The translations under genes and the position numbers were made by a program. Below are positions 6,439 through 6,764 of a DNA stretch of 6,764 nucleotides, one piece after another. The stretch is taken from assembly GCA_943324575.2 (NCBI GenBank), contig CALPMD020000068.1:1-6764 (forward strand). The letters are read 5' to 3'. The notes below the pieces were generated by a model, which was not told the origin of the DNA, did not search any database, and was given only the letters and a program-made list of their open reading frames with translations. Every line of letters starts with the position of its first letter. The first letter of the stretch is position 1. Source of the stretch: Akkermansia muciniphila (GTDB taxonomy: Bacteria; Verrucomicrobiota; Verrucomicrobiia; Verrucomicrobiales; Akkermansiaceae).

Positions 6439-6716
6439 TCAAGCCTCACCCTCTATGTTAATTTCAACAGCGCATCCGAGTTCTGACAGATATTTCCATT
6501 CGCATCGACAATCCGTGCCTCCACATATCTTAAATCCCAACCGTCGGCTGTGATCTCCGTTCTGTCCGCGACCAAGACCACCTTGGCCGGTTTTCCAGCG
6601 GTTTGCACGATGTTGGAACAAACTTCCTCTGCACCAGAAGCGGATAGACCCATCTTGGTCGTTAACAATAGCAACAACAAACCCATCAACACGCCTGCTT
6701 GAAGCGACGGACTCAA
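6439..6716 (-). pseudogene. Remnant of a GH2 (beta-galactosidase-like) protein: signal peptide joined to a piece of the C-terminal Ig-like domain
   Basis: The open frame (87 codons from a TTG at 6714-6716; ATG alternative at 6684-6686, stop at 6453-6455) has two unlike parts. Residues about 11-29 (MGLLLLLLTT core) look like a signal peptide. Residues about 35-87 (TAGKPAKVVLVADRTEI, ADGWDLRYVEARIVDANGN) match the Ig-like domain found near the C-terminus of many GH2 beta-galactosidases; the sugar-binding, sandwich and TIM-barrel domains that should precede it are absent. The frame ends too early in DALLKLT. Adding one A to the AAA at 6462-6464 would instead give DALLKINIEGEA, the expected continuation, before a TGA at 6439-6441 stops it again. 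So I see a large internal deletion, a probable 1-base deletion and a truncated end, and no catalytic residues. Sampled GC is low (about 42%). The alternative, a small secreted Ig-like protein, is possible but less likely. Confidence 0.65.
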
Positions 6717-6764
6717 CAGGCCGTGCGGAGCAGAATCGACATCAAGCGAAATCTAGTTGATGCA

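Noticed and set aside
6717..6764. Coding continuation upstream of the GH2 remnant
   Set aside because: An in-frame TAG at 6753-6755 closes the frame, and the 12 residues between it and the TTG show no GH2 motif.

Overview
The window is an all-minus-strand block of secreted carbohydrate-active enzymes. In transcription order (right to left) it holds: a broken remnant of a glycoside hydrolase family 2 (GH2) protein (6439-6716), a secreted SGNH/GDSL esterase (5271-6278), a secreted six-hairpin glycosidase resembling the MGH1/GH63 superfamily (3582-5255), a secreted two-part alpha/beta-hydrolase esterase (1683-3581), and the N-terminal 425 codons of a secreted GH106 alpha-L-rhamnosidase (1-1276). 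The GH106 gene has no stop inside the window and runs off its left edge.

Every intact product starts with a Sec-type signal peptide. Genes encoding SGNH esterases, large secreted alpha/beta-hydrolases and GH106 rhamnosidases packed together like this, with mostly weak Shine-Dalgarno sites, are typical of polysaccharide-degrading bacteria of the PVC group (Verrucomicrobiota, Kiritimatiellota, Lentisphaerota, Planctomycetota). Verrucomicrobiota is my best guess. Bacteroidota is less likely because there is no SusC/SusD pair and no lipoprotein signal in view. The taxonomic call is inference from gene style, not from a marker gene.

The esterase, glycosidase and alpha/beta-hydrolase genes have gaps of 15 (or 30) nt and 0 nt and probably form one operon. 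A 406-nt gene-free stretch separates them from the GH106 gene. That stretch contains three tandem copies of a 21-bp repeat and, close to the rhamnosidase start, an A-rich leader with a readable ribosome binding site, so GH106 may have its own promoter. Base composition differs along the window: 60-bp lines sampled by eye are about 40-45% GC in parts of the GH106 gene and in the GH2 remnant, but 60-67% GC in the alpha/beta-hydrolase.

Working model (inference): a periplasmic or extracellular pathway for an acylated, rhamnose-containing glycan, such as a rhamnogalacturonan-type pectin, a plant glycoside or an algal/bacterial rhamnose polymer. The two esterases would remove acyl groups, GH106 would release alpha-L-rhamnose, and the six-hairpin enzyme would cut a further linkage. 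No mobile element, CRISPR array, rRNA or tRNA is visible. The parts most worth a second look are the unplaced six-hairpin glycosidase, the extra C-terminal domains on both esterases, the decayed GH2 remnant and the 21-bp repeat.
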